Notes: a model not told the origin generated them from the letters alone. DNA of 64,000 nucleotides from Apilactobacillus kunkeei DSM 12361 = ATCC 700308 (GCF_001281265.1 NZ_JXDB01000009.1:124001-188000); one strand, 5' to 3'. Shown: positions 33,622 through 43,584, numbered from the stretch's first letter. Translations and numbers: made by a program.

Positions 33622-34444
33622 TGGCAAATGCATTTTCACCGGTATGAACTGAAACAATTGATGAAGTATATTGAACTAATACGTTAACGTTTGGGAATTG
33701 TTCTTCCAGACGTTTTTTTAATGCCATCGCAAATTCGTCACTACCAGTGTAACTGATACCGATGAACTTGTAGTTGGTGTTGGCGTTAGTTTCAAAGAAT
33801 TGGTCTAACCACTTAGTAATGGTCTTCTTACCGCGACCCTTTAGTTGTAGCTTTAGGTCATCTGGTAGTAGTTGGAAGACAACGTGTAAGTTCATCATCT
33901 TTGAGATGATACCAGTTGCCTTGCTGATACGACCACCCTTTACTAGGTTTTCCAATGTGCTTACACCGATGTATAGTTCGGAGTTTTCAATATCTTGATT
34001 AACGTGGTCGATGATTTGATCACGAGTGTAATCACCTGATTGAGCCATCTTAGCTGCTTCAACTACTAGGAAACCTAGACTTTGGTCGATGTAGTGAGTG
34101 TTAACCACTTTAACGTCCCCGTCAGCGATTTCACTAGCTTGGCTAGCTGCGTGAACAGTTCCGCTTAATAAATCGGTCATGTGTAGTGATAAGACAGTGT
34201 CTCCGTCCTTAGTTAGTTCGTTGTATACTTCAACGAATTGACCGATTGAAGGTTGACTAGTAGTAGGGAAATCACCCTTTGGATTATCTTTGATGTATTG
34301 AATTAGTTTTTGACCATTCATATCAATGCCATCTTGGTAAGCGTCGTTACCAATGTTGACGTTCAATGGTATTACTTTGATGTCGTATTTATTAACAGTT
34401 TCTTCTGGAATTAATGCTGTTGAATCCGTCACAATTTTAATCAT
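33596..34444 (-). CDS. DegV family fatty-acid-binding protein
   Basis: A 282-residue soluble two-domain protein of the DegV/FakB family. FakB-type members bind a fatty acid and present it to the kinase FakA for phosphorylation, so exogenous fatty acids can enter phospholipids. The N-terminal KIVTDSTALIP and the TSQPS segment near 62 (binding-pocket region) are typical, as is SLHMTDLLSGT near 85. ATG follows AGGAG. Which fatty acid it binds is unknown. Its 3' end overlaps the aquaporin gene on the other strand by 26 bases. Confidence 0.9.
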   Translation of the reverse strand: MIKIVTDSTALIPEETVNKYDIKVIPLNVNIGNDAYQDGIDMNGQKLIQYIKDNPKGDFPTTSQPSIGQFVEVYNELTKDGDTVLSLHMTDLLSGTVHAASQASEIADGDVKVVNTHYIDQSLGFLVVEAAKMAQSGDYTRDQIIDHVNQDIENSELYIGVSTLENLVKGGRISKATGIISKMMNLHVVFQLLPDDLKLQLKGRGKKTITKWLDQFFETNANTNYKFIGISYTGSDEFAMALKKRLEEQFPNVNVLVQYTSSIVSVHTGENAFAIMTCKQND

Positions 34445-34540
34445 GTTATATCTCCTCGAATTCTTATTCTACCTATATAATAACGGTATTTAGAATATTT
34501 TTCAGTAATTATTTATCTAAATTTGGATTTATTCAAGGAA

Positions 34541-34573
34541 ATAAAAAAGCCACCGTATATTCGGTAGCTTTTC
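34541..34573 (-). terminator. Terminator of the DUF2798-type gene
   Basis: On the minus strand: AGC-ACCG/CGGT-GCT stem (34548-34555 with 34562-34569, one mismatch) followed by T residues. Confidence 0.8.
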
Positions 34574-34577
34574 ATAA

Positions 34578-35051
34578 TTATTTTTCATCAATTGTGGCTT
34601 GAATCTTACCTAATAGTAAGCGACAGATTGGGCCAACAATCACTAATTGTAGTGGTAATGCTAAGCATAGGTTTAAGATCCATGCACGGCCATACATTGC
34701 CCATGTGATATTTTCAAAACCAAAGGTAACGATGATACCAAATAGTGACATTAAGGTCACCATGCCAAGTACCATCATAGTTGAAATGCATAGCGCAATC
34801 TTAATTGGTGTTTGTTCCCATTCAGGTTTGAATATATAATTGAAAAAGATAGCTTTAACGAGTGGGCCAACTAACACTAAATCTAAGATGGCGGCAACTA
34901 CTAATGCAAGTGGGTATCCCACTAATACTTCGATGATAAAACCGGCGTGAATTCCGCTAGCCATCGCGATGTTATATGCTTCCATAACGATAACCATAAG
35001 TCCGGCCATCATCCCTGTAAACATTAATTCCTCTTTAAATCCTCTAGGCAT
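34578..35051 (-). CDS. DUF2798-like membrane protein
   Basis: A 157-residue, four-helix membrane protein resembling the duplicated DUF2798 family, whose role is not known. Two related halves are visible, each with a helix pair and a conserved hydrophobic-Pro-Leu stretch ahead of a VGP motif (LVGYPLALVVAAILDLVLVGP, broken at about 20 residues, and ALPLQLVIVGP). ATG follows AAAGGGG. It stands alone with its own terminator. Confidence 0.78.
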   Translation of the reverse strand: MPRGFKEELMFTGMMAGLMVIVMEAYNIAMASGIHAGFIIEVLVGYPLALVVAAILDLVLVGPLVKAIFFNYIFKPEWEQTPIKIALCISTMMVLGMVTLMSLFGIIVTFGFENITWAMYGRAWILNLCLALPLQLVIVGPICRLLLGKIQATIDEK

Positions 35052-35165
35052 AATATACCCCTTTCTTTTATCTCTATTATTTAGCCTAGCACATCAAAAA
35101 TTTTTTCATAAGTTACAATTCTGTTACAAATTACATATCAATGCTAAACGAAAGGAGGAACCATC

Positions 35166-37526
35166 TTGAATCGAATCGGAATCAGAGACTTAGTCGAATT
35201 CACACTGAGAAGCGGTGACTTAAACGCCCGTTTAAACAGTTCCAATACCGCCAGAAAAGGTGCCCAAATTCATCGCAAACTCCAAAAGAGCAAGTACATG
35301 CACTTTGAAAGTGAATACTATTTGGATACGAAACTAAAGATCAACGACATCGACTTTCACATTGAAGGCCGTGCTGATGGTGTCTTAATCGACGGTAAGA
35401 ATGCCGAAATCATCGAGATTAAGACGTCCGACGTTGAATTTAAGGACTTACCGGAAAGCATCATGACACTTTACTGGGGTCAAGTGAAGGTCTACGCCTA
35501 TTTCTTGATGCAAAAGTTCGATGAGCTAAATGAGGTCAAACTAACCCTCACCTACGTTCAAACGCCAGATGAAGTCATCTCAGATAACGAGATCACCATC
35601 AGTCGAGAAGAGGCCAAGCAGTTCTTCGACAACCTTATCAGTGAATATGAAGAATGGTTGAAGTTAAGAACCGACATCATTAAGGAAAGAAACAAGACCG
35701 CCAATCAAATGGCCTTTCCGTTTAAAGAATTCCGACACGGTCAACGTAACTTCTCCGCGGTTGTCTACAAGACAATCGCCAATCACAAGCACTTGTTTGC
35801 CCAAGCCCCTACTGGAACCGGGAAAACCATTTCGACACTTTTCCCCGCTGTTAAGTCGATGGGACAAGAACTATCCAATCGAATTTTCTATCTTACAGCA
35901 AAACAAAGTACGCGTATTGTCGCCAAGGAAGCAATGGACTTGATGATGGATAAAGGACTAAAGGCAAAGACAATCACTCTAACCGCCAAGGAAAAGATTA
36001 CCTTTGAGGCCGAAAAGGATTTGAAACCCGAAGATAACCCCTACATGATTGGTTACTACGACCGTTTGAAACCAGCCATTAAAGATGTGTTAGAACATGT
36101 CGATCAAATCGACTTCGACGTCATTCAACAATACGCTGAACAATACAAGATTGACCCATTTGAATTCTCACTGGACCTCAGTCAATTCTGTGACGTCATC
36201 ATCTGTGACTACAACTATCTATTCGATCCACAGGTGCACCTCCAACGTTTCTTCACGGTCGAGGATCCCGACAACATCTTTTTAATCGACGAAGCTCACA
36301 ACCTGGTCAACCGTTCCCGTGAAATGTACTCGTCGGCAATCTCCAACAAAGTGTTACCCGACTTAATCAAGGTCACCAAGGACCAAGAGGATAATGAAAG
36401 ACTGCATAAGGCGTTGAAATCATTTCGCCGTTCATACACCCTAAACGTCAAGCCACTGACCGAAAGCCACGAGGAATATGTCCACTTGGATAATCCACCA
36501 AGCGCTTTTGTCAAACAACTCAACAAGCTTTGCGATGTCATCTCCGATTGGCTCGGTAAGGAAGAAAAGGATGAAGAGTTAAACGATGCGATTGTCGATT
36601 ACTACTTCACCCTTCTTAGTTTTCAACGCATCGCCGAACTATACGATGATACATTTAAGACCAGAATGTTTTATGACCGTGACCAAAACGTCATCATCAA
36701 GTTATTCTGCATGGACCCCAGTCCGTTTATCGGTGAATCACTCAAGCTCGGTGGTAGTGCCGTCTTGTTCTCGGCCACCCTTTCACCAATGGAATACTAT
36801 CAACGCGTCTTGGGGGATGAAGAGGACAGTCTGGTCTATGAAATCGATTCGCCTTTCAATCCGCAAAACCAACAGGTGATTATTACCAACTACATTCAAA
36901 CCACCTACTCCAAGCGAAAGAGTAGCATTCAACCAATTGTTGATACTATCAATGCGATGATTAACAGCAAGAACGGTCATTATCTAATCTTCTTGCCATC
37001 TGGTAAGTATCTAAACGATGTCGTCGAAGCATTTGAAAAGCAAAATCCAACCGTCGACGTCCTAGTCCAGGAAAATGAAATGAGTCCCGAGGAACGTCAA
37101 TCATTCATCGATACGTTTAAACGTGATGACGATGACACTTTGGTCGGATTTGCCCTACTAGGTGGCATCTTCTGTGAGGGAATCGACCTTAAGGGTAGTC
37201 ACCTCATCGGGGTCGGAATTATCTCGGTTGGCCTACCCGGATTAAATCCGGAAAACGACCTCATTAGGTACTTCTTTGACGCCGAAAACGGTCATGGCTT
37301 TGACTTTGCCTACCAACTACCGGGATTAAACAATGTCTTTCAGGCCGCCGGTCGACTCATTCGAACCAACCAGGATGTCGGAAACGTCGTCTTAATGGAT
37401 CAACGATTCAAACAAAATCGTTACCAAAAGCTATTCCCAAGAAATTGGCACCAGGGTCAATTATCGACTGCTTTTAACATTAATCAGACTAAACAAAAAT
37501 TGAATCACTTTTGGCAACAACACTAA
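35166..37526 (+). CDS. PD-(D/E)XK nuclease-XPD/DinG-type helicase fusion without Fe-S cysteines
   Basis: A 786-residue protein with an N-terminal nuclease domain (QIH at 34-36, EGRAD at 67-71, EIK at 84-86). A superfamily 2 helicase of XPD/DinG type follows, with Walker A APTGTGKT at 214-221, DEAH box LIDEAHN near 373 and motif VI QAAGRLIRT near 740. Relatives hold a 4Fe-4S cluster through four cysteines between motif Ia and II; here those positions read T279, no Cys near 286, N291 and D330. It may repair or process DNA, unwinding 5' to 3' as in the family. The start is TTG, with AAAGGAGG seven bases before it. Confidence 0.87.
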   Translation: MNRIGIRDLVEFTLRSGDLNARLNSSNTARKGAQIHRKLQKSKYMHFESEYYLDTKLKINDIDFHIEGRADGVLIDGKNAEIIEIKTSDVEFKDLPESIMTLYWGQVKVYAYFLMQKFDELNEVKLTLTYVQTPDEVISDNEITISREEAKQFFDNLISEYEEWLKLRTDIIKERNKTANQMAFPFKEFRHGQRNFSAVVYKTIANHKHLFAQAPTGTGKTISTLFPAVKSMGQELSNRIFYLTAKQSTRIVAKEAMDLMMDKGLKAKTITLTAKEKITFEAEKDLKPEDNPYMIGYYDRLKPAIKDVLEHVDQIDFDVIQQYAEQYKIDPFEFSLDLSQFCDVIICDYNYLFDPQVHLQRFFTVEDPDNIFLIDEAHNLVNRSREMYSSAISNKVLPDLIKVTKDQEDNERLHKALKSFRRSYTLNVKPLTESHEEYVHLDNPPSAFVKQLNKLCDVISDWLGKEEKDEELNDAIVDYYFTLLSFQRIAELYDDTFKTRMFYDRDQNVIIKLFCMDPSPFIGESLKLGGSAVLFSATLSPMEYYQRVLGDEEDSLVYEIDSPFNPQNQQVIITNYIQTTYSKRKSSIQPIVDTINAMINSKNGHYLIFLPSGKYLNDVVEAFEKQNPTVDVLVQENEMSPEERQSFIDTFKRDDDDTLVGFALLGGIFCEGIDLKGSHLIGVGIISVGLPGLNPENDLIRYFFDAENGHGFDFAYQLPGLNNVFQAAGRLIRTNQDVGNVVLMDQRFKQNRYQKLFPRNWHQGQLSTAFNINQTKQKLNHFWQQH

Positions 37527-37560
37527 AAAAGACTTACGGAAAATCCGTAAGTCTTTTTTA
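37526..37560. terminator. Bidirectional terminator
   Basis: Perfect ten-bp stem GACTTACGGA/TCCGTAAGTC (37531-37540 with 37544-37553), AAA loop, A and T tracts. Confidence 0.94.
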
Positions 37561-37565
37561 ATTAT

Positions 37566-38600
37566 TTATTTTTCGCGTGCGACACAGACACCTTCTGGAA
37601 CATGAACATCCTTTTGAACAACGGTTAACTTACCGCTGTTAACATCACGTTCGTATAAGGTAGCGTCGTTAGTGTTTTGGTTAACGACAACCATGAACTT
37701 TTCATCGCTACTGAAGTTAAAGTCTCGTGGAAAGTCACCTTCAGTGCTTGCTAATTGAATTAGTTCAACCTTACCGTTGTCTTTAACTTCAAAGACCGCA
37801 ATACTGTTGTTACCTCGGTTAGAAACATAGACAAACTTACCATCACTGGATAAACGGATAGCAGCGGCACCGTTGTGTTCTGTCCAGTCATCTGGAATAG
37901 TAGCAACGATGTGATCTAGGTGGAAGCTACCATCTGTCTTATCGTAATTAACGACGGCTAACTTACTGCTTAATTCACCGACGATGAATGCAACGTGTTT
38001 TTGTTCATCGAAGACAACATGACGTGGACCAAATCCAGCTTCCATCTTTAATGTAGAAACTTCGGTTAGTTCACCATTGTCTGCGATGTCGTATACGTAA
38101 ACCATGTCTTGGCCTAAGTCAACAACGGCTAGACGACCATCTGGAGTTAAGTCAGCATAGTGAGGATGTGCACCACTTTGTTGTTCTGGACGTGGACCAA
38201 CATTACCTTCGTGAACAACCTTGTTTAAGTAGGATAGTGAACCGTCTTCTTCAATTTTATATACCATTACTTCACCGGTGTGGTAGTTGGCAGTGTAAAC
38301 AAATTGACGACCTTCATCAACAGTAATGTATGCTGGGTTGGTATCTTCGTTTAAACAAACATTGATTTCATTAGCGGGACGAGTTGAATTATCTAGTGCT
38401 AATGCACCACCTTTACCATTGTCACCCTTATCGATGGCATATAAACGGTTTGCTTTTGAAACAGCTACATATGTTGGGTTACCAGCTTTGGCAACCAATT
38501 GTAAATTTTGTAATTGCTTTTTGTTTTCATCTAATTCGATTTCATAAATACCTTCACTTGTATCCCTAGTGTAAGTACCGATTAAGAATTTTTCAGTCAT
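37566..38600 (-). CDS. Lactonase-family beta-propeller protein (6-phosphogluconolactonase-like)
   Basis: A 344-residue seven-bladed propeller of the Pgl/YkgB type that hydrolyses 6-phosphoglucono-lactone in the oxidative pentose phosphate/phosphoketolase route. Blade repeats are visible as YxxxVxxxxxxLYAxD-type segments from residue 30 onward. Family motifs are IGTYTRDTSEGIYE at the start, GAHPHYADLTPDG near 142 and GFGPRHVVFD near 188. ATG follows GTGAG. In a heterofermenter this step is central. Some family members act on other lactones. Confidence 0.88.
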   Translation of the reverse strand: MTEKFLIGTYTRDTSEGIYEIELDENKKQLQNLQLVAKAGNPTYVAVSKANRLYAIDKGDNGKGGALALDNSTRPANEINVCLNEDTNPAYITVDEGRQFVYTANYHTGEVMVYKIEEDGSLSYLNKVVHEGNVGPRPEQQSGAHPHYADLTPDGRLAVVDLGQDMVYVYDIADNGELTEVSTLKMEAGFGPRHVVFDEQKHVAFIVGELSSKLAVVNYDKTDGSFHLDHIVATIPDDWTEHNGAAAIRLSSDGKFVYVSNRGNNSIAVFEVKDNGKVELIQLASTEGDFPRDFNFSSDEKFMVVVNQNTNDATLYERDVNSGKLTVVQKDVHVPEGVCVAREK

Positions 38601-38754
38601 AATTAAATCTCACTTTCGCTTAAAATTTAATATCTCCTCTCTATTATTGCATATTTTGACATTAATGCTAAATAGTTAATTCAAAAAATTTATCCTTGAA
38701 AAATTTTATAATGTATATATAATTAAAAATAAATTATAATATATTAGGTTTTGA

Positions 38755-39008
38755 TGAGATAAGTACATAACGGATGATTGCAAAGAGAGTTCTTGGTTGG
38801 TGGAAATGAACGTTTCAAAGTTATCGAAAATGGTCTTTGAACCTTCGGGTGTGAATGATTTAGCTCCCGACATTTGTGTATGTTACAACACGAAGGAATC
38901 AACAGGTTCCGGATAAGATAGTTAATGATATTAATGTATCATTTTAGCTATAAACTAAGGTGGTACCGCGAAGCATTCGCCCTTTTTATAGGGACGGATG
39001 CTTTTTTT
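38755..39008 (+). ncRNA. T-box riboswitch, methionine specifier
   Basis: The T-box core AAGGTGGTACCGCG is at 38957-38970, followed by a terminator (AGCAT...ATGCT, 38972-39004). In stem I, CAAAGA (38781-38786) pairs with TCTTTG (38834-38839) below the specifier loop. The codon there is ATG (38830-38832) in the context GAAAATGG, so the leader senses uncharged tRNA-Met. It controls mmuP-mmuM. The 428-base gap upstream of mmuP is otherwise filled by this leader and the lactonase promoter. Confidence 0.93.
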
Positions 39009-39028
39009 ATTTCTAAGGAGGTTTATTT

Positions 39029-40402
39029 ATGAGTTCTCATCAGTTTTCAAAAAATTTAAAAGCCAGGAACCTTATCACCATGTCACTTGGTGGTGTGATT
39101 GGGACTGGTATATTCATGAGTACCGGATACTCAATCCAAACGGCTGGTCCAATTGGGACAATTCTAGCCTATGTGATTGGTTCAATTTTAGTATGTATGG
39201 TCATGGCGTGTCTGGGTGAATTATCAGTTCATGATCCTAACACGGGAGCATTTCATACATACGCAAGTAAATACATAAATCCCGGTGTCGGTTTTATCAC
39301 TGCCTGGATGTATTGGTTGACGTGGACAATTGCACTTGGTTCGGAATTTATCGCTCTTTCGACCATTGGTCAACAATATTTCCCAAGTATTCCTGTTTGG
39401 GGATTCAGCCTTATCTTCACCGTGATTATTTTGTTGTTAAATATTATCAACATGAATCTATTTTCTTCCAGTGAATTCTGGATGTCATTGATTAAGGTAC
39501 TAGCCCTTGCAGTTTTTCTTGGTCTAGGGGTTCTAATCATATTTAAAGTCATTCCAATTCATCACACTCATTTCAGACCATTTTTTGGTCAATTAACCGC
39601 CAACGGTATCTTTCCAAATGGTTTAATTCCAGTCATCTCAATTGTGTTATCTGCCAACTTTGCCTTTTCAGGTGCAGAAATGATAGCCGTCGGTGCTGGA
39701 GAAAGCCGAAATCCAGAGAAGACCGTACCGCAATCTATCAAACACACTCTGATAATCTTGGTAATCTTATTCATCGGTACCATCGTGGCATTGGGATCAA
39801 TCTTGCCACAAAGTGATTCATCACTAGCTCAAAGCCCATTCGTTACCATCTTATCCAATATCAACATTCCATATGCATCAGACATAATGAATTTAATCCT
39901 ATTTATAACTATTTTCTCTGGTGCTAACTCGGGTGTCTACGCTGCTTCTAGGATGCTTTGGTCACTTGCAGACAAGAATACCCTACCAAAGGGATTGGCA
40001 AAGTTATCCAAGAACGGGATTCCCGTTTATGGACTAATTTTAACCATCGCTGGTGGATTATTAGCCTTATTTTCAAGTATCTATGCCCCAAACACTGTTT
40101 ATCTTGCATTAACCGCTATTTCAGCTTTTGCCGTAGTGTTTGTTTGGTTAGTAATTGGTTGGGCTCACTTTAACTTTAGACGTCAATTTATCAAAAATGG
40201 ACACTCCACTAATGAATTAAAATACAAGGCGCCATTATTCCCACTGTTACCAATTTTAGTAATTGTTATCTGTTTACTTTCATTGGTCGGAATTGCGTTT
40301 GACCCTAACCAACGTATCGCTATCATCATTGGAGTGCCTTTTGCCATCATTTGCTACGTCTGGCACGCATTAGTATATAGAAAGAAGGATCATCATGAAT
40401 AA
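39029..40402 (+). CDS. mmuP: Amino acid permease, probable S-methylmethionine transporter
   Basis: A 457-residue APC-family permease with about 12 helices. Helix 1 has GGVIGTGIFMSTGYSIQ and a later FSGAEMIAVGAGESRNPEKTVP motif, both like MmuP and lysine/histidine permeases. The homocysteine methyltransferase gene overlaps its end by eight bases and a Met T-box precedes it, so S-methylmethionine is the likely substrate. ATG follows AAGGAGG. Confidence 0.88.
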   Translation: MSSHQFSKNLKARNLITMSLGGVIGTGIFMSTGYSIQTAGPIGTILAYVIGSILVCMVMACLGELSVHDPNTGAFHTYASKYINPGVGFITAWMYWLTWTIALGSEFIALSTIGQQYFPSIPVWGFSLIFTVIILLLNIINMNLFSSSEFWMSLIKVLALAVFLGLGVLIIFKVIPIHHTHFRPFFGQLTANGIFPNGLIPVISIVLSANFAFSGAEMIAVGAGESRNPEKTVPQSIKHTLIILVILFIGTIVALGSILPQSDSSLAQSPFVTILSNINIPYASDIMNLILFITIFSGANSGVYAASRMLWSLADKNTLPKGLAKLSKNGIPVYGLILTIAGGLLALFSSIYAPNTVYLALTAISAFAVVFVWLVIGWAHFNFRRQFIKNGHSTNELKYKAPLFPLLPILVIVICLLSLVGIAFDPNQRIAIIIGVPFAIICYVWHALVYRKKDHHE

Positions 40403-41315
40403 AGTAACTAATTGGATTAATCAACAAGACCACATATTAATCGACAGCTCAATGTCGACTGGTTTGGAAGAACGTGGCTTAAAATTAAACTCAAACCTAT
40501 GGACCGCCGCTGCCTTAGAATCACACGAAGACTTAATTGTCGACGTTCACAAGAAGTACTTTGACGCCGGTTCATCAATGACTACGACTAACACCTACCA
40601 GGCCAGTGTGCCTGGTTTAGTCAAAGCCGGCTACAGTGAAGATCAAGCCATCACATTAATTAAAAAGGCCGTCGAATTAGCTGACCAAGGCCGTAATGAA
40701 TCAACTAACGTAAACTCCAAGTGGTTATTGGGTGGTGTCGGACCTTACGGTGCCTTTTTAGCCAACGGTTCCGAATACACAGGCGACTATTCATTGACCG
40801 ATGAAGAATACATCACTTTTCACGAGGGGCGTATCCAGGCCATGATTGAAGCTGGCATCGATGTATTAATCTTGGAAACCTTCCCTAACATCAATGAATT
40901 AGAGGCAATTACCGAATATACTAATCAATTCGATATTCCGGTGATTGTATCGGCGTCATTGAGAGATGAATCCCACCTAGCCGATGGCAGCTCACTAATC
41001 GAAGTGGCATCATTTTTAGAATCACAAGAACACGTAATTGCTTATGGCTTGAACTGCACCAAACCACAGCTAGTGACTCCTGCATTAAAGGTGTTGAAAC
41101 AAAGTCACCCTGCGCACAAACCATTCATTTCCTTTCCTAACTCCGGTGCGACCTACAATCCAGAAATTAAGGAATGGAATCATGATGATTTATCATTTGA
41201 AGAATTCGACAAACTAATAGCTCAATGGTTCGACTTAGATCTTAAGTTTGTCGGTGGCTGTTGTTGCATGACAGAAGCCCAAGAACAACACATCTACGAC
41301 AAGTTTTTCAAGTAG
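40395..41315 (+). CDS. mmuM: Homocysteine S-methyltransferase
   Basis: Transfers a methyl group from S-methylmethionine to homocysteine, giving methionine. Length 306 residues, matching MmuM. The zinc ligands are visible: GLNCTKP near 219 and VGGCCCMTE at about 290. It overlaps mmuP by eight bases; import and use of S-methylmethionine are thereby linked and induced when tRNA-Met is uncharged. No separate homocysteine synthesis gene is in this window. Confidence 0.95.
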   Translation: MNKVTNWINQQDHILIDSSMSTGLEERGLKLNSNLWTAAALESHEDLIVDVHKKYFDAGSSMTTTNTYQASVPGLVKAGYSEDQAITLIKKAVELADQGRNESTNVNSKWLLGGVGPYGAFLANGSEYTGDYSLTDEEYITFHEGRIQAMIEAGIDVLILETFPNINELEAITEYTNQFDIPVIVSASLRDESHLADGSSLIEVASFLESQEHVIAYGLNCTKPQLVTPALKVLKQSHPAHKPFISFPNSGATYNPEIKEWNHDDLSFEEFDKLIAQWFDLDLKFVGGCCCMTEAQEQHIYDKFFK

Positions 41316-41390
41316 TTTGAGCGGCTGATTTCTTTCAAATTTAGTTTTTCTCTACTATAATAAAGTCTAGTAAATTTAAGGAGACTAATT

Positions 41391-41810
41391 ATGCGTAGTT
41401 TTGAAGGATTAAGACCAATCATCACTGAACACTTTTACATGGATTGGTTAACAGAATTTAAACTTCAATCAGTAATCGATTTTCAAAAGCAACAAGATGA
41501 AAAAGCCGACATCATGAGCACTTCCAACTTCATCAATGCCATCATGAATGACATCATGAGTCAAAAGGGATTACTATGGGGTGTCATGGATAAGGAGACC
41601 AAACATTTCGTCGGTGTCGCCGGTATCTCAAACCTACAAAGCGATGACCCAATTGTCAACGTAAATGTTTTAAACATTTCTACCGATGCAGAATTGGAAT
41701 TAATTAGACGAATTATTCAATTCAAACATCAATACTGGCCAGATAAGAATTCTCAATTCAATATTTCACCATTAAATGATGAAATTAAAGCCGCAATTGA
41801 CGCTTTATAG
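41391..41810 (+). CDS. Short GNAT acetyltransferase-like protein
   Basis: A 139-residue protein whose middle (LLWGVMDKETKHFVGVAGISNL then VNVNVLNI) resembles strands beta2-beta4 of GNAT acetyltransferases of the RimJ/RimL type. The usual acetyl-CoA-binding R/Q-x-x-G-x-G/A loop and the C-terminal strands are not clear, and the protein is shorter than the usual 165-180 residues. It may be a reduced or inactive relative. ATG 41391 follows AAGGAG. Function unknown. Confidence 0.6.
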   Translation: MRSFEGLRPIITEHFYMDWLTEFKLQSVIDFQKQQDEKADIMSTSNFINAIMNDIMSQKGLLWGVMDKETKHFVGVAGISNLQSDDPIVNVNVLNISTDAELELIRRIIQFKHQYWPDKNSQFNISPLNDEIKAAIDAL

Positions 41811-41894
41811 TTGATTTTATTTGCTTTCTGAACTTTTTAATTTTATTATTAAGATAGAATAGTTATAAAGTAATAATCAAAGGAGGTAGAGTGT

Positions 41895-42350
41895 TTGTCT
41901 AACGAAATGTACGAAAAAGCCTTAGAAACCTTACGAAACAATAATGTAAGAATTACACCTCAAAGACAGATTATCCTAAAGTATTTAATTAATCATGATA
42001 ATCACCCTTCCGTAGACACTATCTACGAAGCTTTGAAGCAAGAATTTTCTAACCTAAGTATTGCAACCATTTACAACACGTTACAATTATTTGAAAAGTT
42101 AGATATTATCATTGCACTACCTGCTGAAGATGGTGGAATTAGATACGATTTCTTTGGTTCTCCTCACTTCCACGCTATTTGTGATAATTGTGGTGAAATC
42201 GAAGATATCGACTTCCCTAACTATAAGCAATTAAAACAAGAATTAGCCAAGGAAGCGATGGATCAAGCTGGTTTTCAAACCAACAAGATTCATATTGAAG
42301 TCTTTGGCCTTTGCAAAAATTGCCGAGAAGAATTAGCTAAAAAAAGATAA
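41895..42350 (+). CDS. Fur-family transcriptional regulator, PerR-like
   Basis: A 151-residue metal-dependent repressor. The N-terminal winged helix (residues 8-80) includes RITPQRQIILKYL and HPSVDTIYEAL, then recognition helix SIATIYNTLQLFE. The C-terminal domain has the two structural zinc pairs CDNC (98-101) and CKNC (near 139). Histidine ligands of the regulatory site (HFH near 93) are present. PerR senses peroxide through bound Fe/Mn. Start TTG with AAAGGAGG seven bases before it. The two Fur/PerR-like boxes at 57962-57993 are candidate targets. Confidence 0.9.
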   Translation: MSNEMYEKALETLRNNNVRITPQRQIILKYLINHDNHPSVDTIYEALKQEFSNLSIATIYNTLQLFEKLDIIIALPAEDGGIRYDFFGSPHFHAICDNCGEIEDIDFPNYKQLKQELAKEAMDQAGFQTNKIHIEVFGLCKNCREELAKKR

Positions 42351-42362
42351 TCAATAACAACA

Positions 42363-42402
42363 AAAAAAGAGTCACATTCGATTGAATGTGACTCTTTTTA
42401 TT
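42363..42402. terminator. Bidirectional terminator
   Basis: Twelve-bp perfect stem AGAGTCACATTC/GAATGTGACTCT (42368-42379 with 42384-42395), GATT loop, A and T tracts. Confidence 0.94.
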
Positions 42403-42408
42403 TACCCT

Positions 42409-43485
42409 TTAACCATGGTAGTAATTTTCGGGGACACGCACTAAATCACGCTTTACTAATTCTTCAGCGTTTTGAACAGTGTTCCAAGCGGCACCCTTTA
42501 ACAAGTTATCCGCTACCACCCACATGTTAAAGCATCCAGGATTTTCTTGGTCTGCACGAATGCGACCAACGAAAGTTGAACGCTTGCCTTCTGCGGTAAT
42601 TGGTTGTGGATATACTTGATGATCTGGATCGTCTTGTAGAACTGCACCATCGAACTGATCGATAACGCGTTGAATATCTTCCTTAGTAGCTGACTTGTCT
42701 TCTACTTCGAAGTATACGGATTCACCGTGAGAAATGGCAACCGGTACACGAACACAGGTAGCATTGACCTTAATATCAGTAGCATCCATGTCGTTTAACA
42801 TGATCTTCTTAGTTTCGTGAACCATCTTCCATTCTTCATGAGTAGAACCGTCTTCTTCAAAGACGTCAATTTGTGGTAATAGGTTAAATGCTAAAGGATA
42901 GTGCTTCTTATCACCCTTAGTAGGTAAAATATCTGCGCTCATTTCCTTACCATCTAGGTAGTCTTGAGCTTGGCCGTAAAATTCATTTAATGCTGATTGT
43001 CCAGCACCTGAAGCGGCTTGGTAAGTGGATACAACGATTTGGTTTAAACCAAACTTTTCAAAGACAGGTTGTAAGGCAACCACCATTTGAATGGTTGAAC
43101 AGTTAGGGTTGGCGATAATTCCACGATGGTTAGCTAATTGATCAACGTTTACTTCTGGAACAACTAGTGGGACGTCTGGGTCCATACGGTATGCACTGGT
43201 GTTATCGATACATACTGCACCGCGCTTTACAGCTTCTGGTAGGAACTTCTTGGAAGTACCACCACCAGCTGAAGCTAGCACAATGTCGACTCCTTCGAAT
43301 GAATCTGGAGTAGTTTCTTCAACTTCGATTTCTTCACCCTTAAATTCAATCTTAGTTCCAGCTGAACGGCTTGAAGCAAGTAACTTCAAGTTCTTAACGG
43401 GGACGGTGGAGTCCTCTAGTTGTCTTACCATTCTCATACCTACTGCACCTGTTGCTCCTAAAATTGCTACGTTATACTCTCTCAT
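42409..43485 (-). CDS. asd: Aspartate-semialdehyde dehydrogenase
   Basis: Reduces aspartyl phosphate to aspartate semialdehyde, the branch point to lysine, threonine and methionine. Length 358 residues. The Rossmann motif GATGAVG is at the N-terminus, the catalytic cysteine in NPNCST near 132, and AASGAGQSA near 168. The start MREYNVAIL at 43485 has GAGG nine bases before; a longer frame to 43542 lacks one. It follows the dap genes on the same strand after about 100 bases, so it may have its own promoter or be read from upstream. Confidence 0.95.
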   Translation of the reverse strand: MREYNVAILGATGAVGMRMVRQLEDSTVPVKNLKLLASSRSAGTKIEFKGEEIEVEETTPDSFEGVDIVLASAGGGTSKKFLPEAVKRGAVCIDNTSAYRMDPDVPLVVPEVNVDQLANHRGIIANPNCSTIQMVVALQPVFEKFGLNQIVVSTYQAASGAGQSALNEFYGQAQDYLDGKEMSADILPTKGDKKHYPLAFNLLPQIDVFEEDGSTHEEWKMVHETKKIMLNDMDATDIKVNATCVRVPVAISHGESVYFEVEDKSATKEDIQRVIDQFDGAVLQDDPDHQVYPQPITAEGKRSTFVGRIRADQENPGCFNMWVVADNLLKGAAWNTVQNAEELVKRDLVRVPENYYHG

Positions 43486-43584
43486 TTTTACAAACCTCAC
43501 TTTTTTATCTATTTTGAATAGACAACTGTCTTTCATTTGCATACACTTTATTATTAATATACTTTATTTTCCAGATTTGTCAAT

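Noticed and set aside
35166-37526. CRISPR-associated Cas4 or type IV DinG protein
   Set aside because: No repeat array or other cas genes are present, and the domain order matches a chromosomal helicase-nuclease family.
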